DNA of 10,134 nucleotides, taken from the NCBI GenBank assembly GCA_027314825.1, contig DAHVAB010000060.1, positions 1-10,134 of the forward strand, read 5' to 3'. The stretch comes from Solirubrobacterales bacterium. Its GTDB lineage: Bacteria; Actinomycetota; Thermoleophilia; Solirubrobacterales; Solirubrobacteraceae. Every line of letters starts with the position of its first letter. Within the stretch, counting starts at the first letter, position 1. A model generated the notes under the pieces. The model was given only the letters and a program-made list of their open reading frames with translations, was not told the DNA's origin and did no database searches. Shown here in pieces: positions 5,841 to 10,134 of this stretch. The position numbers and the translations under genes were made by a program.

Positions 5841-7700
5841 ATGTCCGATCGGCTGCGTCTGATCGCCTTCCCGGCGGCGGCGCTCGCGGGGATCGCGCTT
5901 GGCGGCGCGCTCTGGATCCTCGGCCGGCACGGCCCGGCGGACATCGTGTGGGGCGCGACGGTCGCGGTGATGCTCCTGCCGCTCGGCTTCTCGGTGCTGC
6001 GGTCGCTGATGCATGGAGAGCTCGGCGTGGACGTGATCGCGCTGCTGGCGATGGCCGGCGCCCTCGCGCTCGGCGAGTACCTTGCCGGCGCGGTGATCGC
6101 GCTCATGCTCGCCGGGGGAGGCGCGCTGGAGGCGCTCGCCTCCCACCGCGCCAAGCGCGAGCTCAGCGCTCTGGTCCAGCGCGCGCCCCGGACGGCGGTG
6201 CGACGCACCGACGGGCAGTGGTCGCAGGTCCCGGTCGAGGAGGTGCAGGTCGGCGACCTGCTGCTGGTGCGGGCCGGGGAGGTGCTGCCGACCGACGGCA
6301 CCCTGGCCGCAGAGCGCGCGGTCATCGACGAGTCGAGCCTGACCGGAGAGCCGTTGCCGGCGAGCTTCGCCGCAGGGCAGGAGCTGCGCAGCGGCACCGC
6401 GAACGCAGGCGACGCATTCGAGATGCGGGCGGGCAGGCGTGCGGCCGACAGCGCCTATGCGGCTCTGGTCAGGCTGGTGGAAGAGGCCGAGCGCCGCCGC
6501 GCCCCTTTCGTGCGGATGGCCGATCGGTACGCGGCCTTCTTCCTGCCGGTGACGCTCGCGATTGCGGCGATCGCATGGGCGGCCAGCGGCGATCCGGTGC
6601 GGGCGCTGGCGGTGCTCGTGGTGGCGACGCCCTGCCCGCTGATACTGGCCGCCCCGATCGCGTTCATGGGCGGCCTCTCGCGGGCGGCTCATGTCGGGGT
6701 GATCGTGAAGGGCGGGGTGGCGATCGAGCGCCTCGGCGAGGCGCGGACGGTGCTGCTGGACAAGACTGGGACTCTCACGCTCGGCGTGCCGGAGGTGGAG
6801 AGGGTGCTCGCGTTCGACGGCGTCGATGCGAATGAGCTGCTGAGGCTCGCGGCATCGGTCGATCAGCTCTCCGGCCACGTGCTCGCGGCGGCGATCGTGA
6901 GCCGCGCACGGGCACGGGATCTGCGTCTGACCGCACCCGAACGGGTGCGTGAGAGCGCCGGCGAGGGCATCCTCGGAACGGTTGAGGGCCACGATGTGGT
7001 GGTGGGCAGTGCGATGTGGATGCGCGCCAACCGGCTGGCCGCTTCCGTCCCGAAGGCGCTGCTGCCGGCGCGTAGCAACGGCACGGCGGAGGTGCTCGTT
7101 GCTTTCGACGGCCGTCTGGCGGGGGCGATCCTGATGAGCGATCGGGTCCGCCCGGAGGCGCTCACGCTCGCGCAGCGGCTGCGAGGGTATGGAGTGCGTC
7201 ACGTCGCGATGGTCTCCGGAGACCGCCGCGAGATCGCGCAGGAGCTCGGCGCGAGACTCGGCCTCGATCGGGTCTATGCCGAGCAGAGCCCGGCCGAGAA
7301 GGTGGAGGTGGTGCGCAGGGTCCGTGAGAGCGAGCAGCTGCGGCCGGTGGTTATGGTCGGCGATGGGATCAACGACGCCCCGGCGCTCGCCGGCGCGGAT
7401 GTGGGGGTGGCGATGGGCAGCGCAGGGGCGACTGTCTCCTCGGAGGCCGCCGACGCGGTGATCATGGTCGACCGCATCGATCGTGTGGCGGACGTGATCG
7501 CGATCGGCCGTCGTACCGTGCGGATCGCAAGGCAGAGCGTCGTCTTCGGGATCGCGCTCAGCGTGCTGGGGATGGGACTGGCCGCCGCCGGCTGGCTGGT
7601 CCCCGTGGTCGGGGCGCTCGCGCAGGAGGCGATCGACGTGGCTGTGATCGTCAACGCGCTGCGCGCAGTCGGGCCGGGAGGCCGGCCTGCGCGCGTGTGA
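5841..7700 (+). CDS. P1B-type heavy-metal-translocating ATPase with TPCP motif (P1B-5-like)
   Basis: This encodes a 619-residue metal pump. Catalytic parts in order are SSLTGEPLP (TGE at 168-170, actuator), TPCPL in the membrane (263-267), the phosphorylation site DKTGT (307-311, Asp307), MVSGD (457-461) and MVGDGIND (505-512). Hydrophobic segments lie near 6-27, 34-53, 62-77, 79-95, 228-248, 254-276, 564-585 and 586-607. There is no N-terminal metal-binding domain and no C-terminal hemerythrin domain. The usual HP dipeptide of the ATP-binding domain reads HV here (SGHVLA, 344-349). TPCP plus QEAIDVAVIVNALRA in the last helix points to the P1B-5 group, whose studied members move nickel and iron; direction is normally export. 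The ATG lies 4 bp after the flavoprotein stop with no clear Shine-Dalgarno site, suggesting coupled translation. The metal is inferred. Confidence 0.93.
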   Translation: MSDRLRLIAFPAAALAGIALGGALWILGRHGPADIVWGATVAVMLLPLGFSVLRSLMHGELGVDVIALLAMAGALALGEYLAGAVIALMLAGGGALEALASHRAKRELSALVQRAPRTAVRRTDGQWSQVPVEEVQVGDLLLVRAGEVLPTDGTLAAERAVIDESSLTGEPLPASFAAGQELRSGTANAGDAFEMRAGRRAADSAYAALVRLVEEAERRRAPFVRMADRYAAFFLPVTLAIAAIAWAASGDPVRALAVLVVATPCPLILAAPIAFMGGLSRAAHVGVIVKGGVAIERLGEARTVLLDKTGTLTLGVPEVERVLAFDGVDANELLRLAASVDQLSGHVLAAAIVSRARARDLRLTAPERVRESAGEGILGTVEGHDVVVGSAMWMRANRLAASVPKALLPARSNGTAEVLVAFDGRLAGAILMSDRVRPEALTLAQRLRGYGVRHVAMVSGDRREIAQELGARLGLDRVYAEQSPAEKVEVVRRVRESEQLRPVVMVGDGINDAPALAGADVGVAMGSAGATVSSEAADAVIMVDRIDRVADVIAIGRRTVRIARQSVVFGIALSVLGMGLAAAGWLVPVVGALAQEAIDVAVIVNALRAVGPGGRPARV

Positions 7701-7784
7701 GCTCGGCCAGCGGCTGGACGTTTGTATGAGCCGCAGCGAGATCTCGAGTCCGGGCGCGTGAGGATTTCCTGCACGCCGGCGTCT

Positions 7785-7790
7785 TAGGGT
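7785..7790 (+). promoter_or_regulatory. Possible -10 box for the His-rich protein gene
   Basis: TAGGGT fits the TAnnnT pattern of actinobacterial -10 boxes and lies 51 bp before the TTG start, in the 140-bp gap after the ATPase gene. No convincing -35 box sits 16-19 bp upstream. The same gap also holds the 10-bp palindrome CGAGATCTCG (7737-7746) and a 6-bp stem GCGGCT/AGCCGC (7710-7734); no T-run terminator is seen. Confidence 0.3.
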
Positions 7791-7807
7791 CGTAAGAGTT
7801 CACGCAC

Positions 7808-7823
7808 CCGCCCCCCGGGGCGG
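7808..7823 (+). other. GC-rich hairpin just upstream of the His-rich gene ribosome binding site
   Basis: CCGCCCC (7808-7814) and GGGGCGG (7817-7823) pair perfectly around a minimal 2-nt centre, so the innermost pairs would open. The hairpin ends 5 bp before the ribosome binding site AGGGAGG. There is no T-run, so a terminator is unlikely. It may be a leader structure or a dyad for a DNA-binding protein. Confidence 0.4.
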
Positions 7824-7840
7824 CGAACAGGGAGGTTCAG

Positions 7841-8560
7841 TTGAGACGGATAGTCATGGCCGCCGCGGCGATCGCCGCACTCGCGATGGCCATCCCGGGG
7901 GTCGCGCTCGCGGCGCACCATCACGGCCACCATGCGAGGCATCGCACGGCGCATCGCCACCATCGCCGCGGGAAGGCGATGCACAACCGGCGCCACCACC
8001 GCGCCAGGCGCAGGCGCGGGCACCTGGTCAGGTACTCCCTGGCGACGCCCCTCGGCGGGAGCCCGCAACCGCAAGCTCCCGTGGTCCCGGCAGCCGGCTC
8101 CGGCGCAGCAGGCAGCGCGCCGACGGCAGAATCGATCGGGACCGTCAGCACCTTCGAAGGCGGCGTGCTCAGCATTCAGCTGGCGGACGGCACGGTGGTG
8201 ACCGGCAAGGTGACCGAAGAGACGCGGCTGCTCTGCGTCTCCTCCGAACCGCCGGTGATCACCGGCGGCGACGATCTCGGCGCCGGCGACGATCGCGGCG
8301 CTGAAGATCCCGATCGGACAGACATGTCCGGCGGCGAAGGCGAAGAAGGGACGCAAGGCTGCTCCGGCGAGCATGGCGACGGTCCGCCCATGGGCGGCGA
8401 TGGTGCGCCGATGGCTCACGACAGCTCCTTCGATGGCCCCGGCGGGGGCTTCTTCGCGCCGTGCGAATCGACAGCGCTTACCCCCGGGACGGCCGTGCGC
8501 GAAGCGGAGCTTCGCCTCGGGCCGGAAGGGGAAGTGTGGGAGAGGGTCGTGCTTCTCTAA
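7841..8560 (+). CDS. Secreted His-rich protein, Solirubrobacterales-type beta domain with acidic loop
   Basis: This encodes 239 residues with a TTG start, set by AGGGAGG (7829-7835), 5 nt upstream. The TTG start supplies the basic MRRIVM needed for the signal peptide; an ATG at 7856 would lose it. Cleavage after VALA (24) or the next Ala would leave HHHGHH at the mature N terminus. Residues 26-61 hold 13 histidines among many arginines, a plausible metal- or polyanion-binding region. A beta-rich segment, IGTVSTFEGGVLSIQLADG (99-117) onward, seems continued by TPGTAVREAELRLGPEGEVW (214-233), separated by an Asp/Glu/Gly-rich loop (about 142-178) and a Met/Gly segment. Cysteines are at 132, in QGC and in APC. 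Similar exported proteins occur in Thermoleophilia, with no known function. Its place behind a metal ATPase makes periplasmic or surface metal binding an attractive but unproven idea. Confidence 0.8.
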   Translation: MRRIVMAAAAIAALAMAIPGVALAAHHHGHHARHRTAHRHHRRGKAMHNRRHHRARRRRGHLVRYSLATPLGGSPQPQAPVVPAAGSGAAGSAPTAESIGTVSTFEGGVLSIQLADGTVVTGKVTEETRLLCVSSEPPVITGGDDLGAGDDRGAEDPDRTDMSGGEGEEGTQGCSGEHGDGPPMGGDGAPMAHDSSFDGPGGGFFAPCESTALTPGTAVREAELRLGPEGEVWERVVLL

Positions 8561-8651
8561 GAGCGCAGCCCAGATCTCACCCGCCCGCCTGCGAACTCTC
8601 CCCCTTATCGCAGGCCGGGCACGCGCCGGCTGCGGCCGGACGCAGGGCGGA

Positions 8652-8725
8652 CAGGGAGGCGGCCCCTTCCCCTGGTGGGTCGCCTCCCTGAGTCCGCTCG
8701 TTGCGGCCTTTTTCGTCCAAGGCCG
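8652..8725 (+). terminator. Terminator region after the His-rich protein gene
   Basis: Three hairpins are stacked here. CAGGGAGGCG (8652-8661) pairs perfectly with CGCCTCCCTG (8681-8690). CCGC (8694-8697) pairs with GCGG (8703-8706), followed by CC and five Ts (8709-8713), which resembles an intrinsic terminator. CGGCCTT (8704-8710) can alternatively pair with AAGGCCG (8719-8725). The last two are mutually exclusive. The region separates the His-rich gene from the sigma factor promoter. Confidence 0.6.
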
Positions 8726-8753
8726 TGATGTCATTCCGTCCGGGGGTGTCTAA

Positions 8754-8759
8754 TAGAGT
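8754..8759 (+). promoter_or_regulatory. Possible -10 box of the sigma factor gene
   Basis: TAGAGT within GTGTCTAATAGAGTGG is the same hexamer as the alkB -10 box and shares GTGTC upstream and GG downstream with it. No consensus -35 box lies 17 bp upstream (TCATTC at 8731-8736). It would give a leader of about 75 nt before the ATG at 8839. Confidence 0.4.
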
Positions 8760-8838
8760 GGCCGGTACCGACGCGACCGCACCCTGCGTCGAGCCCGCGC
8801 TGGTCGTCGTGCGCGACACAGAACGCCGGACATCGGTC

Positions 8839-10053
8839 ATGAGCCAGGGAATCCAACATCGTTTGCTGGCCGCGCAGCCGGATGAGAGGCTCCTGGCTCT
8901 CGCCCGGCACGGCCACGAGCGCGCCTTCGAGGCGGTCGTGCATCGCTACCGGCGGCCGCTGATGCGCTACTGCCGCCGCCGGCTGGCGCTATCGGAGGCG
9001 CGTGCGGAGGACGTGGTGCAGCAGGCGCTGTTGAACGCCTGGGTGGCGCTGCGGCGAGGGGCCGAGGTGCGGGAGCTGCGGCCCTGGCTCTACCGGATCG
9101 TGCACAACGTGGCGGTGAACGCGATGCGCAGCGAACGTCCGCCGGGCGAGTTGGAGGTGGCCGAGCGGGCGGACCCGAGCGGTGCCCGCGCGGCCGCCGC
9201 CGAGGGGCTGCTTGCGCCGAGCATCGACGAGACGCTGGAGGTGCGCGATGCGCTCGCGTCGATGGCGGCGCTGCCGCCGATGCAGCGCGAGGTGATGGTT
9301 CGCACCGCGGTGGGCGGTCACAGCCACGAGGAGGTGGCGAGCGCGTTGGGGATCAGCGACGGGGCGGTACGTGGACTGCTCTACAGGGCGCGCGCCAGCA
9401 TCCGCGCCGCCGCTGCGGCGGTCGTTCCCTCGCCCCTGATCGCGTGGGCCGCCGGGGCCTCCGCGCCGAGCGGGGTCGCCTCGGAGCGGATCGCCGACCT
9501 GGCCGCCGGAGGAGGAGTCGCCGGCCTGGCGGGGCTTGCCGCCAAGGGCGCAGTAGCGGTGATCGCCGCTGGAGCGATCATCACCGGCGCGGCGCTCACG
9601 CCGTCGCACCGAGCCCCGTCTCGGTCGCACGCGCAGCGGGTCGCCCCCAGGCGGGCGGTGGCGTCCAGGCCGGGCCGTTCGCCGGCCGGCGCGAGTGGCG
9701 CACGGGCGGGCTCCGACGCCGCCGGCACCGATGCCGCGGGCTCCGAGCTGACGCGATCGCAGCGACCGCTCGCGAGCTCGCGGCGGTCTCACCACGGTGC
9801 GCATCGGGATGGGTCCAGGCGTGCGATGCACGAGCGCATCGGCTCCATGGCGCCACGCAGGCGCACCCCCGCGCTGAGTCCCGGCCCAGCCGCCGAAGTT
9901 CCGCGCTCGTCTGAGGCACCGGTCTCCTCAGACCGCTCCCGGCACGGCGCGGGAGAGGCGCCGGCGTCATCCGCTCCGACTCCGTCCAGGCCGGCGCGGT
10001 CGGCCGACGAACCGCCCGTCGATGCCTTGCGCCGGCGGTGCCAGGCTCAATGA
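8839..10053 (+). CDS. ECF-like sigma-70 family factor with membrane anchor and long C-terminal tail
   Basis: This encodes 404 residues. Region 2 spans about 16-97, with DERLLALARHGHERAFEAVV, the core-binding YRRPLMRYCRRR, DVVQQALLNAWVAL and the -10-reading segment RPWLYRIVHNVAVNAMR (81-97). Region 4 spans about 133-192, ending in the helix-turn-helix SHEEVASALGISDGAVRGLL (162-181) and YRARASIR. After it comes PSPLIAWAA, an Ala/Gly-rich hydrophobic stretch (226-253) likely to cross the membrane, and a 151-residue Ser/Arg/Pro/Ala tail (254-404), presumably extracytoplasmic. No SnoaL or anti-sigma domain is seen. The ATG at 8839 is chosen because region 2 begins shortly after it; its ribosome site is weak, and the frame stays open upstream to 8701. 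Such sigma factors with appended membrane tails are common in Thermoleophilia. Signal and regulon are unknown, and no separate anti-sigma gene is in the window. Confidence 0.88.
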   Translation: MSQGIQHRLLAAQPDERLLALARHGHERAFEAVVHRYRRPLMRYCRRRLALSEARAEDVVQQALLNAWVALRRGAEVRELRPWLYRIVHNVAVNAMRSERPPGELEVAERADPSGARAAAAEGLLAPSIDETLEVRDALASMAALPPMQREVMVRTAVGGHSHEEVASALGISDGAVRGLLYRARASIRAAAAAVVPSPLIAWAAGASAPSGVASERIADLAAGGGVAGLAGLAAKGAVAVIAAGAIITGAALTPSHRAPSRSHAQRVAPRRAVASRPGRSPAGASGARAGSDAAGTDAAGSELTRSQRPLASSRRSHHGAHRDGSRRAMHERIGSMAPRRRTPALSPGPAAEVPRSSEAPVSSDRSRHGAGEAPASSAPTPSRPARSADEPPVDALRRRCQAQ

Positions 10054-10134
10054 GGCAGCACACCAACCCCGTTGCCAATAAATACGTCGTAAGTGACATG
10101 AATAGCCGTGTTCCACCAGTTGATGTTCGATATT
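10054..10134 (+). other. Less GC-rich end of window, possible start of a further gene
   Basis: The 81 bp after the sigma factor stop are clearly less GC-rich than the rest (CCAATAAATACG, TTCGATATT). An ATG at 10098 opens a frame (MNSRVPPVDVRY) that runs to the window edge, but there is no good Shine-Dalgarno site and only 12 codons are visible. No terminator hairpin with a T-run is seen. It may be a promoter region, the edge of a transferred segment, or a truncated gene. Confidence 0.25.

Noticed and set aside
5538..7202. Long open frame on the minus strand (554 codons) opposite the flavoprotein and the metal ATPase
   Set aside because: The plus-strand frames carry clear FAD-binding and P-type ATPase motifs; the antisense product is Arg/His/Pro-rich with no domain, as expected for a shadow frame in GC-rich DNA.
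7808..7823. Intrinsic terminator for the metal ATPase gene
   Set aside because: The hairpin has no T-run and lies right before the next gene's ribosome site.

Overview
The window is about 10 kb of GC-rich bacterial DNA, densely coding, with nearly all third codon positions G or C. Most of it looks like a high-GC actinobacterium, and my best guess is class Thermoleophilia (Solirubrobacterales/Conexibacter-like). The reasons are an alkB-rubredoxin-tetR gene string with overlapping stop/start codons, -10 boxes of the TAGAGT/TAGGGT type, a lineage-style sigma factor with a long C-terminal extension, and a secreted His-rich protein of a type I associate with that order. The left end fits less well. 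It holds a periplasmic Spy/CpxP-type protein preceded by an FNR/FixK-type box, which is a proteobacterial style. The window may therefore be mosaic (transfer, or a contig join); this is inference.

Layout. 1-105: the 3' end of an unrecognised gene. 204-854: FNR-type box and a Met-rich Spy/CpxP family protein. 855-965: a convergent spacer with a 24-bp tandem repeat. 966-4394, minus strand, read right to left: alkB (alkane 1-monooxygenase), a 58-residue rubredoxin, an AlkX-like TetR regulator, then an acyl-CoA dehydrogenase. alkB-rubredoxin and rubredoxin-tetR each overlap by 4 bp. A near-consensus promoter (TTGACA-N17-TAGAGT) with an overlapping inverted repeat lies upstream of alkB. 4589-7700, plus strand, divergent from alkB: an FAD-dependent oxidoreductase of the NDH-2/SQR fold and, 4 bp later, a P1B-type metal ATPase with a TPCP membrane motif. 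7841-8560: a secreted His-rich protein started by TTG. 8652-8725: terminator-like hairpins. 8839-10053: an ECF-like sigma factor with a predicted membrane anchor and a 150-residue Ser/Arg/Pro-rich tail. The last 81 bp are less GC-rich and may hold the start of another gene.

How the genes may work together. The minus-strand set reads as medium/long-chain alkane use: AlkB hydroxylates the terminal carbon with electrons from rubredoxin, the TetR protein probably senses a fatty-acid-type product and represses the promoter, and the acyl-CoA dehydrogenase could take the resulting acyl chain into beta-oxidation. No rubredoxin reductase is clearly present; the divergent flavoprotein is the only local candidate and its family match is not specific. 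The plus-strand set (flavoprotein, metal pump, His-rich exported protein) suggests metal handling or redox homeostasis. A link to the iron demand of AlkB is speculation.
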